64,000 bases of DNA from Proluteimonas flavola (GTDB taxonomy: Bacteria > Pseudomonadota > Gammaproteobacteria > Xanthomonadales > Xanthomonadaceae), in NCBI RefSeq assembly GCF_021191705.1, contig NZ_JAIWPU010000006.1, positions 62,001-126,000 on the forward strand, written 5' to 3'. Shown here in pieces: positions 36,014 to 45,275 of this stretch. The first letter of the stretch is position 1; each line of letters starts with the position of its first letter. The position numbers were made by a program, and so were the translations under genes. A model generated the notes under the pieces. That model was not told the origin of the DNA and did no database searches. It saw nothing but the letters and a program-made list of their open reading frames with translations.

Positions 36014-36310
36014 TCAGCCTTCCTCTTCGGTCTCGAACTCGACGACCGCGTCGAGATCGAAGGCCAGCGCTTCGATCGCTTCGCGCACCTTGCGCTCGGT
36101 CGACGGATTGCCGACCTCGACTTCGATCTCGTGCATCTTCGGTCCGGCGACATCGCTGAGACCGGCGGAGCTGGAATCGGCATCGTCCATGTGCGACATC
36201 AGATCGTCGATCTCCTCGACGTGCTCGATGCCCTCCACGCTCGACAGAAGGTTGATCACCGCGCGTGCGGTGTCGTCGCTGCCGGTGAGGCGGATGCGGA
36301 GCATGGACAT
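36014..36310 (-). CDS. conserved small acidic protein, ferredoxin-like/ACT-like fold possible
   Basis: A 98-residue, strongly acidic protein of unknown function. It starts with an ACT-like betaalphabeta (MLRIRLTGSDDTARAVINLLSS) and ends with a second similar half (HEIEVEVGNPSTERKVREAIE, LDAVVEFETEEEG), with an Asp/Ser-rich loop between. ATG 36310 has AGGA 7 bp upstream; ATG 36304 is an alternative. It ends 36 bp from the convergent aldo/keto reductase stop. No family name is recognised. Confidence 0.7.
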   Translation of the reverse strand: MSMLRIRLTGSDDTARAVINLLSSVEGIEHVEEIDDLMSHMDDADSSSAGLSDVAGPKMHEIEVEVGNPSTERKVREAIEALAFDLDAVVEFETEEEG

Positions 36311-36489
36311 GTCGGTTCCTCGAATGGGGTGGGTGTGCGGGCAGGCTAGGCAGCGAACCGGAAAGCCGACGTGACGACACCGCCGTTCGACGCGTTCTTC
36401 GGCGCTGCGCTTCGCCTGTGCCTGTTCCAGCACCCGCCGCTGCGCAGAGACGGCGCAGGCGCGATGCCCGGCCGCGTGCGCACGGCGCG

Positions 36490-37008
36490 TCAGCCGGCGC
36501 GTAATCGCGCGAAGGTCAGCGTCGTCTCGTCGTGGTAGCGCGTCGGACCGGTCTCAACGTAGCCGAGCCTGCCGGCCAGCCGGCGCGAGGCCGCATTGTC
36601 TGGATTGATGATGCAGACGCTGCGCCCGCCGAAGGGCTGTGCGTCGAACCAGGCGTGCATCGCCTGCGTGGCTTCCGAGGCGATGCCGCGGCCATGCGCC
36701 TCGCGCGCGAACACCCATGCCGCTTCGGGCGACGCGGAAAACGCATCGCCCAGTCCACGACGGAAATCGGCGAAGCCGACGCCGCCGAGGTTGCGGCCGG
36801 TCTCGCGTTCGATCACCGCGAAGATGCCGAAGCCAAACGCGGTCCAATGGCCGATGTAGCGCAGCAGCCGGTTCCAGATGTCCTCGTCGCTCGGCACGAC
36901 CGGCGTGATGTGCCGCATGACCTCGGGGTCGCGGATCATCGCCCGCAGCGCGTCGAAGTCCTCGACCGCGTGCGGGCGCAGCAGCAGGCGCTCGGTCTCG
37001 AGCCGCAT
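36490..37008 (-). CDS. GNAT family N-acetyltransferase (RimJ/RimL type)
   Basis: A 172-residue Acetyltransf_3 protein. Typical features are the start TERLLLRPHAVEDFDALRAM, the middle strand IFAVIERETGRNLGGVGF, the acetyl-CoA loop segment AREAHGRGIASEATQAMHAWF and the end NPDNAASRRLAGRLGYVETG. It would transfer acetyl from acetyl-CoA to an amine, perhaps a protein N-terminus or small molecule. It follows the cyclophilin gene by 6 bp on the same strand, so they may be co-transcribed. Confidence 0.9.
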   Translation of the reverse strand: MRLETERLLLRPHAVEDFDALRAMIRDPEVMRHITPVVPSDEDIWNRLLRYIGHWTAFGFGIFAVIERETGRNLGGVGFADFRRGLGDAFSASPEAAWVFAREAHGRGIASEATQAMHAWFDAQPFGGRSVCIINPDNAASRRLAGRLGYVETGPTRYHDETTLTFARLRAG

Positions 37009-37014
37009 CGGGCT

Positions 37015-37953
37015 TCAGCCTGCCGGCGGCGTGCGTACCGGCACGCTGATGTTGCACAGGTCGATGTGGCCCGCCGGACGCACGTACCAGTCGTCGCGCC
37101 GGTTGCGGCGCGATTCCACCACCGCGTCGAACAGCGGCGTGTCGGTGCGCAGCACCTGCAGCGGCGTGCGTTCGCCTGCGGGCACGTCGGATGCGAGGCG
37201 GATGCGGCGGATCGGCGTGCGCTGCGCCGCGTCCTCGTAGAAGCCCAGCGGGCCGGTGCCGCGCGGCAGGACGCTCAGCAGTTCCATGCCCTGCAGCACA
37301 CGGCCGACGGTGGTGATGTTGCGGTCGAGCTGGCGCGGCGACTGGCCGGTGACGACGTAGAGCTCGGTGCCGTTGCTCGAATCGGGCGCCATGTCGCGGC
37401 CCGCGCCCAGCGTGCCGTAGCAGTGCGCGAGCCAGGCGCGGCCGGTGCCGGTGCGATCGTCGCGCGCGGCCGGGAAACCCTCGGCGAAACCGGCCTGCGC
37501 GGCCCAGCCGTCGGGATCGGGCAGCGCGTGGAAGGCGAGGCCGGCAGATGCGCGGTCGAACTCGGCAGGCAGGCGCGCACGCGCACTGCCGATCGGGCGG
37601 CCCGGCGCGTCGTCCTCGGTGATGTCGCCGAACTGCACGACGAAGTTGTCCTGCGAGCGGTACAGCGTCAGGCCGTTCCAGAAGCCGCCGCGGGCGAGGG
37701 TGCGGATGTTGGCCACGTGCTCGGGCGCGAACGCCGGCGCCAGTTCGATCACCACGCGGCCGCCGTCGAGGTCCATGTACAGCAGGTTGGCCGGATCGGG
37801 GGTGCGCCAGTCCGCGGGCGTGGACGCGTCCAGGATCTGCTGCGTGGTGCGGGTCTCGACGCTCGCCGGCGCGCCGGACGTGGCGCAGCCGGCCAACGCG
37901 AGCACGCAGGCGGCAAGGGTGGCGGACAAGGCGTGGCGCGACGGCTGGCGCAT
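37015..37953 (-). CDS. cyclophilin-type peptidyl-prolyl isomerase lipoprotein
   Basis: A 312-residue lipoprotein with lipobox ALAGC near residue 22. The cyclophilin core runs from about residue 60 ([47 protein letters not shown]) to about 240 ([32 protein letters not shown]). A longer insert than in PpiB carries [21 protein letters not shown]. It would speed proline isomerisation of envelope proteins. ATG 37953 gives a clean signal; the longer in-frame start at 38142 runs into the PadR gene. It is divergent from the PadR/HAAS pair. Confidence 0.87.
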   Translation of the reverse strand: MRQPSRHALSATLAACVLALAGCATSGAPASVETRTTQQILDASTPADWRTPDPANLLYMDLDGGRVVIELAPAFAPEHVANIRTLARGGFWNGLTLYRSQDNFVVQFGDITEDDAPGRPIGSARARLPAEFDRASAGLAFHALPDPDGWAAQAGFAEGFPAARDDRTGTGRAWLAHCYGTLGAGRDMAPDSSNGTELYVVTGQSPRQLDRNITTVGRVLQGMELLSVLPRGTGPLGFYEDAAQRTPIRRIRLASDVPAGERTPLQVLRTDTPLFDAVVESRRNRRDDWYVRPAGHIDLCNISVPVRTPPAG

Positions 37954-38074
37954 GGATGGGTTCCCCGGAAGACAGACCCCGATTGTGGCCGAGTCGATGC
38001 TCTGCGTGACTACCGGCACATCCGCTATAGCGAAGTCCACACTAGTATCTGGATCAACCTGGTGGAGGTGGCCC

Positions 38075-38449
38075 ATGGCCGACGCCCCTGATGACAGCGA
38101 TCTGCAACTGCGCAAGTTCCAGAAGGAACTGAGCGCGGGCACGGTGTCGCTGGCGTTGCTGGCGGTGCTGGGCAGTGCGGGCGAGCCGATGTACGGCTAC
38201 CAGATCGCCAAGCGCCTCGAATCGCTCGACGGCGTGCTCAGCGGCAAGCAGAGCGCGCTGTATCCGGTGCTGCGCAACCTCAGCGCGGCCGGCCTGCTCG
38301 TCAGCCATGTCGAGCCGTCGGTCGCCGGACCGCCACGCCGCTATTACCGCATCACCGAGGCAGGGCGGACTTCCCTGCGCCAATGGGCCGCCGCCTGGCG
38401 CGCGACCCGCGATTCCGTCGACGCCGTCCTGGAGGGGATACGCGAATGA
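38075..38449 (+). CDS. PadR family transcriptional regulator
   Basis: A 124-residue PadR regulator with a winged helix ([66 protein letters not shown]). GGTGGAGGTG before ATG 38075 is the ribosome site. Its stop overlaps the ATG of the next gene (ATGA). PadR genes coupled to HAAS/DUF1700 membrane genes are common and often self-regulated. The 121-bp upstream region has an AT-rich stretch near 38026-38050 (CTATAGCG, ACTAGTAT) that may hold promoter and operator. Confidence 0.92.
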   Translation: MADAPDDSDLQLRKFQKELSAGTVSLALLAVLGSAGEPMYGYQIAKRLESLDGVLSGKQSALYPVLRNLSAAGLLVSHVEPSVAGPPRRYYRITEAGRTSLRQWAAAWRATRDSVDAVLEGIRE

Positions 38450-39354
38450 ACAGCAGCCGCCTGCCCAACAACATCCCCGAATACCTCGAACAGCTGCGGC
38501 GCTCGCTGGCCGGCGCCGATCCCGCGCTGATCCAGGACGCGCTCTACGATGCCGAGGAGTACCTGCGCTCGGAACTGGCCGAGCAGCCCGGCCGTTCGGA
38601 AGCCGAGGTCATCGCCTCGGTCGCGTCGAGCTACGGCGCGCCGGACGAAGTGGCCGAGATCTACCGCGACACCGAGGTCAAGGTGCAGACCGCGTTGCGG
38701 CCACCCGCGCCGAAGCCGCGCACGTCGCTGATCGGGCGCTTCTTCGGCGTCGCCGCCGATCCGCGCACCTACTCGTCGATGTTCTACATGGTGCTGTCGC
38801 TGGCGACCGGCATTTTCTATTTCCTGTGGGTGATCCTGGGCCTGTCGATCTCCGGCAGTCTGGTGATCGTGCTGGTCGGCATTCCGCTGCTGATCCTGTT
38901 CCTGGGATCGGTGCGGCTGCTGTCGCTGGTCGAAGGTCGCCTGGTCGAGGTGATGCTCGGCGAGCGCATGCCGCGTCGGCCGCTGTACTCGGCGCGCGGT
39001 CGTGACTGGCTGCAACGCATCGGCGACATGTTCACCGACGCCCGCACCTGGAGCACGCTGCTGTACATGCTGCTGATGCTGCCGCTGGGCATCGTGTACT
39101 TCACGATCACGGTGACGCTGCTGAGCATTGCGCTGCCACTGGTCGTCGCGCCGCTGGCGCTGCTGCCGGGCATCGATCTCAACGTCTGGATGTTCGGCAT
39201 CGACATTCCGCGACAGGCGCCGTTCCTGCTGCCGCTGGTCTCGGCGACCGGTGTGCTGCTGCTGTTCGCGAGCCTGCACCTGTTCCGCGGCATCGGTCGC
39301 CTGCACGGGGCGATCGCCAAGCATCTGCTGGTGAAGACGGCGCAGTACAGCTGA
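38446..39354 (+). CDS. HAAS (DUF1700-like) membrane sensor protein
   Basis: A 302-residue membrane protein. The N-terminal HAAS domain (IPEYLEQLRRSLAGADPALIQDALYDAEEYLRSEL, then YGAPDEVAEIYRDTE) is the typical partner domain of PadR regulators. About four to five membrane helices follow in two similar blocks (TYSSMFYMVLSLATGIFYF and TWSTLLYMLLMLPLGIVYF), as in PF13796-type putative sensors. It overlaps the padR gene by 4 bp. Its signal is unknown. Confidence 0.87.
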   Translation: MNSSRLPNNIPEYLEQLRRSLAGADPALIQDALYDAEEYLRSELAEQPGRSEAEVIASVASSYGAPDEVAEIYRDTEVKVQTALRPPAPKPRTSLIGRFFGVAADPRTYSSMFYMVLSLATGIFYFLWVILGLSISGSLVIVLVGIPLLILFLGSVRLLSLVEGRLVEVMLGERMPRRPLYSARGRDWLQRIGDMFTDARTWSTLLYMLLMLPLGIVYFTITVTLLSIALPLVVAPLALLPGIDLNVWMFGIDIPRQAPFLLPLVSATGVLLLFASLHLFRGIGRLHGAIAKHLLVKTAQYS

Positions 39355-39375
39355 GCTTTGAAGCGGGAACGCACC

Positions 39376-39460
39376 GTCCATGGATCCCCGCGTGCGCGGG
39401 GATGCCGATGCGGGCAATCCCTTGAATCCCGTCATCCCCGCGCAGGCGGGGATCCATGGA
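39376..39460. repeat. inverted repeat between convergent genes
   Basis: Arms of about 32 bp (GTCCATGGATCCCCGCGTGC from 39376; near complement ending at 39460) with a 20-bp centre. It lies between the convergent HAAS and PHB-depolymerase genes and may serve both as a transcript end. Confidence 0.8.
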
Positions 39461-39504
39461 TGTTTCGCCTCGACCTCGCGAGACTGCGCCGCTCAGGCGG
39501 AATT

Positions 39505-40842
39505 TCAGTCGGTCCGCGCGGTCCGATTCGCACGCTTCCTGCGCGCGGTCTTCGCCGCAGGCTTCGGTTTCCCAGGACGCGCACCCTGCGCATGCGCGGC
39601 GATGAAGTCGCGCACCTGCGGATACACCTGGTTGCGCCAGCGGCGGCCGCTGAAGATGCCGTAGTGGCCGGCGCCCTCGACGGTGATGTGGGCGCGGTCC
39701 GCTTCGGCGACGCCGGTGCACAGCGTGTGCGCGGCGCGGGTCTGGCCTTCGCCGGAGATGTCGTCCAGCTCGCCTTCGATCGTCAGCAGTGCGGTGCCGG
39801 TGATCTTCGACGGGTCCACGCGCTCGCCGGCCACGACCCACTTGCCGCGCGGCAGCAGATGTTCCTGGAACACGATGCGGATGGTGTCGAGGTAGTACTC
39901 GGCCGGCATGTCGAGCACGGCGTTGTACTCGTCGTAGAAGCGGCGATGCGACTGCGCATCCTCGTCGTCGCCCTTGACCAGGTCGCGGTAGAAATCCCAG
40001 TGCGATTCGAGGTGGCGCTCGGGATTCATCGCCATGAAGCCCATGTGCTGCAGGAAGCCCGGATACACCAGGCGGCCGCGGCCGGGATAGTTCATCGGCA
40101 CCGGATGGATCACGTTCTGTTCGAACCAGGCGTGCGGCTTCTCGGTCGCGAGGTTGTTGACCGCGGTCGGCGACTGCCGGGTGTCGATCGGTCCGCCCAT
40201 CATCACCAGCGAGCGTGGCGTGGCTTCGCCGCGCGCGGCCATCAGCGACACGGCCGCGAGCACCGGCACGGTCGGCTGGCACACGCTGACCACGTGCAGT
40301 TCCGCGGCGCCGATGTGGCGGATGAACTCCTCGATGTAGGCGATGTAGTCGTCGAGCGAGAACGCGCCGGACTCGGCCGGGACCATGCGCGCGTCGATCC
40401 AGTCGGTGACGTAGACCTTGTGGTCGCGCAGCAGCGTACGCACGGTGTCGCGCAGCAGCGTCGCGTGGTGACCCGACAGCGGGGCGACGACGAGGACCGT
40501 CGGCTGCGCCTTGATGACGTCGAGATGCGCGGGATCGTCGGTGTAGCGCTTGAAGCGCAGCAGCTTGCAGAACGGCTTCACCAGCGCGTCGAGCTGCACG
40601 ACCGGGTAAGTGCGGTCGTTGTCGTCGTTCTCGACGGCGTGGATGCCGAACGCCGGTTTCTCGTAGTCCTTGCCGATGCGGTACAGCAGCTCGTTGGCGG
40701 CCGAGACCTGCTCGGCACCGGGCAGGGTGGACAGCCAGGTGCTGTCGGCGCCGAACGCCTTCGCGTTCGCGTCGGCCAGCAGCGTCCACGGCTTCATCCA
40801 GGCGCGGCCCATCTCGTGCAGTTGGTAGAACAGCATCGGCAT
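39505..40842 (-). CDS. phaZ: intracellular poly(3-hydroxybutyrate) depolymerase
   Basis: A 445-residue alpha/beta-hydrolase of the intracellular PHB depolymerase (PhaZ1/DepA) family. The catalytic nucleophile is a cysteine in VSVCQPTVPVL (Cys188) instead of a lipase serine, as known for Ralstonia PhaZ1. Other landmarks are VLVVAPLSGHHATLLRDTVR, VYVTDWIDARMVP, and the C-terminal ITVEGAGHYGIFSGRRW with the likely catalytic His. A Lys/Arg-rich tail ends the protein. No signal peptide, so it acts on storage granules. Start ATG 40842 is chosen; ATG 40836 is possible. The 3-hydroxybutyrate dehydrogenase gene at 45272 would take the next step. Confidence 0.92.
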   Translation of the reverse strand: MPMLFYQLHEMGRAWMKPWTLLADANAKAFGADSTWLSTLPGAEQVSAANELLYRIGKDYEKPAFGIHAVENDDNDRTYPVVQLDALVKPFCKLLRFKRYTDDPAHLDVIKAQPTVLVVAPLSGHHATLLRDTVRTLLRDHKVYVTDWIDARMVPAESGAFSLDDYIAYIEEFIRHIGAAELHVVSVCQPTVPVLAAVSLMAARGEATPRSLVMMGGPIDTRQSPTAVNNLATEKPHAWFEQNVIHPVPMNYPGRGRLVYPGFLQHMGFMAMNPERHLESHWDFYRDLVKGDDEDAQSHRRFYDEYNAVLDMPAEYYLDTIRIVFQEHLLPRGKWVVAGERVDPSKITGTALLTIEGELDDISGEGQTRAAHTLCTGVAEADRAHITVEGAGHYGIFSGRRWRNQVYPQVRDFIAAHAQGARPGKPKPAAKTARRKRANRTARTD

Positions 40843-40936
40843 TCCGTCTAGTGGTGTTGCTGCGGCGCAGCATAGCGCATCGGCTGTGAGCAGCCGGGTC
40901 CGCGGGGCTGGGTCCAGCCGGCGCGGTGACGCTGGA

Positions 40937-41527
40937 TCAGGCGGTTTCGAGCGCCGTGGCGGCGTCGGCCAACTGCGGCGAGAGCCAGCAATGCGAGCCC
41001 AGCGCACGGAAGCCGGCGGCTGCGAAGCGCGTGCGGTAGAAGCGGGCGGGGCGCTGCCTGAAGCCGTCGTCGTCGCCCTCGGCGCCGTCCTCGCGGGTGA
41101 AGCATTCGAGGAAGGCGACGCCGCCGGTCAGGTCGGCCAGGCCGGGCAGGCCGCGATCGAGTTTGCGCGTGTCGAGGTAATGCAACACGTCGCTGCAGAT
41201 CAGCAGGTCGACCGGCGGGCAGGGCCGCAGCATCCCGAAATCGGCGAAGCGCGCGTGGTGCAGATTGCGCGCGCGGCCGAAGCGCGACACCGCGTATTCG
41301 CTGGCGTCGAAGCCGAGGTACTGCGCCTTCGGACGCAGCTTGAGCAGCGGCGCGCGCCATGCGCCTTCGCCGGCACCGATGTCGAGCACGGTGCGCAGCG
41401 GACGTTCCAGGTGGTACTCGGCCGTCGCGACCGCGAGTGCGACCTTGCGCGCCAGGCGTGCGGGCCCGCCGATGTCGCCGGCGCGATACCAGCGGTCGAA
41501 ATAGGCGCGGTCGTATTGCTTGGACAT
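40937..41527 (-). CDS. class I SAM-dependent methyltransferase
   Basis: A 196-residue methyltransferase. Motif I is VLDIGAGEGAW (about 47-57) with the acidic residue after motif II in YLGFDASEYA, and motif IV is PPVDLLICSDVLHYL. The N-terminus (YDRAYFDRWYRAGDIG) is typical of a small methyltransferase group. The acceptor is unknown. Start ATG 41527 is preferred to 41623, which reaches into the upstream gap. Confidence 0.88.
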   Translation of the reverse strand: MSKQYDRAYFDRWYRAGDIGGPARLARKVALAVATAEYHLERPLRTVLDIGAGEGAWRAPLLKLRPKAQYLGFDASEYAVSRFGRARNLHHARFADFGMLRPCPPVDLLICSDVLHYLDTRKLDRGLPGLADLTGGVAFLECFTREDGAEGDDDGFRQRPARFYRTRFAAAGFRALGSHCWLSPQLADAATALETA

Positions 41528-41664
41528 CGAGGGGCCGGACAGGTGCGGGACGCGCATTCTAGGCGCTGCCGGCGGCTGCGACACAGCGTCGCAGCACGCG
41601 CCCGGGGCGCGAACCGCGTGCACGGGCGTGCGATCCTTGCCCGTCAGCCGAGGGAGCCAGCGCG

Positions 41665-42123
41665 ATGCAAGCCTATCTGTGGGTCAAGACCTTCCACCTC
41701 GTATTCGTGATGGCGTGGATCGCCGCCGCGTTCTATCTGCCGCGCATCCTGATCAACCTGGTCGAGGCCGGCGAGACCGTCGACGTGCGCGCGCGGCTGG
41801 TCCTGATGGGCCGCCGTCTGTACCGCTTCGGGCACGTGATGCTGGGCCTCGCGCTGCTGCTGGGCCTGGTGCTGTGGATGGGTTACACGTTCATCACCGA
41901 TTTCCCGACGATGGCGCCGATGGGTGCCGGTGCCGGCTGGCTGCACGCCAAGCTCGGGCTGGTCGTGCTGCTGGTCGTGCATTTCGTCGTCGCCGGGCGC
42001 TGGCTCAAGGGCGTCGACAAGGGCCGTCCGCTGCCGTCGACGAAGGCGCTGCGCTGGTTCAACGAAATCCCGGTGCTGCTGCTGATCGGTGTGGTGTGGC
42101 TGGTGCTGGCGAAGCCGTTCTGA
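41665..42123 (+). CDS. CopD/HemJ-like integral membrane protein
   Basis: A 152-residue protein with four membrane helices. The first (LWVKTFHLVFVMAWIAAAFYLPRI) has the His common to HemJ (protoporphyrinogen IX oxidase) and CopD-family proteins; a second conserved His lies in RFGHVMLGLALLLGL, and Lys/His in WLHAKLGLVVLLVVHFVV. It ends WFNEIPVLLLIGVVWLVLAKPF. HemJ is a good candidate, since many gammaproteobacteria without HemG use it, but that would need a check for hemG elsewhere. Confidence 0.8.
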   Translation: MQAYLWVKTFHLVFVMAWIAAAFYLPRILINLVEAGETVDVRARLVLMGRRLYRFGHVMLGLALLLGLVLWMGYTFITDFPTMAPMGAGAGWLHAKLGLVVLLVVHFVVAGRWLKGVDKGRPLPSTKALRWFNEIPVLLLIGVVWLVLAKPF

Positions 42124-42128
42124 GTGAT

Positions 42129-42154
42129 GCGTGTCGTCGCGAGGGACGACACGC
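42129..42154. terminator. hairpin between convergent genes
   Basis: A perfect 10-bp stem (GCGTGTCGTC, loop GCGAGG, then its complement) begins 6 bp after the HemJ-like stop. The genes on both sides converge here. There is no T-tract, so Rho-independent action is uncertain. Confidence 0.5.
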
Positions 42155-42239
42155 CACCCCCAACGAAACGTCCCGCCGCAACGCGACAGGACGTCCCGAT
42201 CCCCACGCCGGCGCGTCATCGCGACACGCCGGTCGATCC

Positions 42240-43916
42240 TCACTCGTGCGCCGTCACCGACGCATCGATGCGCGCGTAGCTGCGGTCGCCGAAGCCGCCA
42301 GCCGTGCTGCCGTCGGCGATCGAGAACAGCCGCTCGGACAGGCCGTAGTCGCTGTTGCCCAGATTGCGGCCCAGCGACAGGGCGAAGTCCCATGCGCCCG
42401 GCGTGGTGGAGCTGCCGTCGCTGTTGGAGTAGCCCAGCAGGTGGCCGAGGCTCATGTGCGCGCCGTTGTCCACCGCGGCGGCGGTCTGCCCGGCCAGCGC
42501 GGTCATCTGGGTTTCGCTGAAGCCCAGCGTCACCGTCTGGCCTTCGCTGACCGGCGCACCGTCGAGCCCGCCGCTCAGCGCGGCGTTGAGCAGTTGCACG
42601 TTGCTCTGGTCCACCTTGACGTCGTAGCTGTAGACGCGTGCATCGGCGATCTCGTTGCCGGCCGCGTCCCAGCGCTGGCCGATGTTCATCGGCACGTTGC
42701 CCGAATACTGCAGGTCGACATTGCGCTCGATGCTGCCGTCGGCGTGCGTGGTGACCACCATGTTGCCGGTGTTCTTCGCCCCGTCGAGCGACAGGTTCAC
42801 CGGGCCCAGCCTGGCGCTGAGATTGGTCTGCGAGCTGTAGTCGAGACGTTCGACGGTGGCGACATTGGCCACGCCGCCGCCGCCGTTGGCCTCGGGCAGG
42901 GTGCCGGTGGCGAGGAAATCGTTGTAAGCGGCCTGGCCGGCGTCGTTCGACAGGTCGAACTCGGCGGTGCGCAGCGTCGCGCCCGACAGGCTGTCGTTGC
43001 GGCCGAGCATGATGCTGCCGACGCCGAAGTCCACGCCGACGCCGTTGTAGGCCTTGACCGCTTCGGTCGGGCCGGCGGTCACGCGCACGGTGTCCTCGCC
43101 GGTACGCGCGACGACGGTGCTGACGCCGGTCTCGTCGGTCACTTTCGTCTGGGTGGCGATGTTGCGGAACGTCGCCTTGAATTCGTTGGTGCTGTAGTCC
43201 GAGCCGTGCATCGTGACCGTGGTGCCGACCGGCATCGACTGCGGTTCGAACGGATTCACCGACAGCGGATCCACGTCCGCGTCGGCCGGCATCGCCACCT
43301 GGTACGACGCGCGGATGCCGTCGGTGCGACCGATCTCCAGCCCTGCCTGCGGCGTGCTGGCGCCGCCCTTGAGGAACACCGAGACATCGCTGGATGCCTT
43401 GTATGTCGTCACGCCGTTGGCGGTGTTGACGCCGCCACTGATCGATGCGTTCGCGCCGCCGCCGAAGCTCACGCCGTAGCCGTTCGCGCTCTTGACCGAT
43501 TCGTTGAACGCCACGCCGCCGGACGCGGTGACCGAGCCGGCTTCCGGATTGACGCTGACGTTGCCGCTGGTCGACGTCGTCGACTGGTGCACCGTGCCGG
43601 TATCGCTGGTGTATGTGGTGCGCGCATCGCTGCGCGTGCCCTGGTTGGCGCTGATGCCGCCGGTGTTGGAGATCGACACGCCCTGGCTGCCGCTGTCGCT
43701 GACGCGCGCCGGAATCACCAGGCCGTCGCCGGGATAGATCATCTCGGGATTGCCGACCTGCGGATTCGCCTTGAGCAGGTCCTGCGCCGACACGCCGTAC
43801 TGGTTCGCGATCTGGGTCAGGCTCTCGGCCGGCTGCACGGTGTGGCGTGCGGGCTCGCGGGTCGGCGGTGGCGGAAGGCTGGACGCGGAATGCGATGCAG
43901 TCGGATTGATGCTCAT
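42240..43916 (-). CDS. LysM-domain protein of unknown function, no signal peptide
   Basis: A 558-residue protein. One LysM domain (about residues 25-69: HTVQPAESLTQIANQYGVSAQDLLKAN, then YPGDGLVIP) would bind peptidoglycan or chitin-like glycans. The remaining 490 residues are Gly/Ser/Thr-rich with many beta-type strands (TGTVHQSTTSTSGNVSVN, FGGGANASISGGVNTANG, TEFDLSNDAGQAAY-like parts) and no cysteine in this part that I noted. The start (MSINPTASHSASSLPPPPT) lacks a Sec or Tat signal, so export, if any, uses another route. ATG 43916 is the first Met before the LysM domain without a nonsense extension. I recognise no enzyme domain. Confidence 0.75.
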   Translation of the reverse strand: MSINPTASHSASSLPPPPTREPARHTVQPAESLTQIANQYGVSAQDLLKANPQVGNPEMIYPGDGLVIPARVSDSGSQGVSISNTGGISANQGTRSDARTTYTSDTGTVHQSTTSTSGNVSVNPEAGSVTASGGVAFNESVKSANGYGVSFGGGANASISGGVNTANGVTTYKASSDVSVFLKGGASTPQAGLEIGRTDGIRASYQVAMPADADVDPLSVNPFEPQSMPVGTTVTMHGSDYSTNEFKATFRNIATQTKVTDETGVSTVVARTGEDTVRVTAGPTEAVKAYNGVGVDFGVGSIMLGRNDSLSGATLRTAEFDLSNDAGQAAYNDFLATGTLPEANGGGGVANVATVERLDYSSQTNLSARLGPVNLSLDGAKNTGNMVVTTHADGSIERNVDLQYSGNVPMNIGQRWDAAGNEIADARVYSYDVKVDQSNVQLLNAALSGGLDGAPVSEGQTVTLGFSETQMTALAGQTAAAVDNGAHMSLGHLLGYSNSDGSSTTPGAWDFALSLGRNLGNSDYGLSERLFSIADGSTAGGFGDRSYARIDASVTAHE

Positions 43917-44093
43917 GCGGGTCCTGTGCGCTGGAAGAACCTGTTCAGGATATCCAGCGGGATTCGCGCGGGCAGCTGGGGTCGCCCCCAGTTGCGCAAT
44001 CGCGCTGATGCGCGCGTCGGTGTCCGCAGCCGCGATTGCATCGCGCACATGCGCATTGCAAATGCGGCGCGCGCGTCGACTCAGAACAGGTTC

Positions 44094-45275
44094 TCAGTCG
44101 TTCGATCGCACGCGATGGATGTCGTGCGTCGCCACGCCGCGGGCGCGGTCGGGCAGATCGAACCAGTGCGGATGCGCCAGCGTGTGGTCCATGTCGCGTC
44201 GACCGCTGTCCCAGTGTTCGCGCAGCGGGATCCGGCCGAACGCGTAGTCCTTGTTCTGCTGTTCGTGCGGCTTGGTCTGGTAGATCAGGTGGATCACGTT
44301 GAACACGCGGTCGTCGAGATACGGCGACAGCGCCTCTTCGAGATGCGCCGGCAGCGCGCGGCCCGGCAGATGCCCGATCAGCTCCTTGAGCGAAGTGCGC
44401 AGCGTCTGCGTCATCTCCACCATGCGGGTGCCGTGGCGCGTGCGGCTGGAGAAGCGGATGTCCTTCATGCGCTCGAGCACGTCGAGCATCGATTGCGGCG
44501 CCGTGCCGCGCGCGCTCCACAGGTCGACCTGGAACGCGAGCGTGTCCGCGTGCGGGCGGCAGTCGAGGATGTATTCCAGCGGCGTGTTGGAGACGATGCC
44601 GCCGTCCCAGTACGGTTCGCCGTCGATCTCGACCGCCGGAAACGCCGGCGGCAACGCGCCCGAGGCGAGAATGTGCTCGACGCGGATGGGTTCGAGCGCG
44701 CTGTCGAAGTAGCGGAAATTGCCGCGGGTCACGCTGGTCGCCCCGACCGTCAGGCGCACACGCCGGTCGCGGTTGATGCGGTCGAAATCGACGAAGCGCA
44801 GCAGCGTCTCGCGCAGGGGCGCGGTGTCGTAGAAGCTCGTCGCCGCTTCGCTGCCATCGCCCGGCTGCAGGAATGGCGGGATCGAACGCGCCTCGAAGAA
44901 GCCGCGCTGGCCCTGCAGCAGTGCGCCCATCGCGCTCACGCCTCGCGCCCAGGACAGCATCGCCGGATCTTCGGGGAGGCCGGCGATCGCGGTCCTGATC
45001 CCCAGCGCCGGCAACGACATCGGCCCGGCCGGTTCGGTGATCGTGTGCCAGAACGCCTGCAGTTGCGCGATGCGGTCCTCTGCCGCGTTGCCGGCGAGGA
45101 TCGCCGCGTTGATCGCGCCGATCGAGATGCCGGCGAACCAGTTTGGCGCGATGCCGGCCTCGTGCAGGCGCTCGTAGACGCCGCACTGGTAGGCGCCGAG
45201 GGCGCCGCCGCCCTGCAGCACCAGGGCGACGGTGGGATAGCGCGCGACGTGCCGGCGGATCGTGGCCTGGCTCAT
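44094..45275 (-). CDS. patatin-like phospholipase (DUF3734-type)
   Basis: A 393-residue patatin-like lipid hydrolase. The oxyanion loop is GGGALG (22-27), the nucleophile elbow GISIG with Ser51, and the dyad Asp224 in DGG. The C-terminal part (about 290-390, with [37 protein letters not shown]) resembles DUF3734, found on many PHB-associated patatins. Its ATGA-type start overlaps the stop of the hydroxybutyrate dehydrogenase gene by 4 bp, so both products probably act in PHB or lipid turnover. Confidence 0.92.
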   Translation of the reverse strand: MSQATIRRHVARYPTVALVLQGGGALGAYQCGVYERLHEAGIAPNWFAGISIGAINAAILAGNAAEDRIAQLQAFWHTITEPAGPMSLPALGIRTAIAGLPEDPAMLSWARGVSAMGALLQGQRGFFEARSIPPFLQPGDGSEAATSFYDTAPLRETLLRFVDFDRINRDRRVRLTVGATSVTRGNFRYFDSALEPIRVEHILASGALPPAFPAVEIDGEPYWDGGIVSNTPLEYILDCRPHADTLAFQVDLWSARGTAPQSMLDVLERMKDIRFSSRTRHGTRMVEMTQTLRTSLKELIGHLPGRALPAHLEEALSPYLDDRVFNVIHLIYQTKPHEQQNKDYAFGRIPLREHWDSGRRDMDHTLAHPHWFDLPDRARGVATHDIHRVRSND

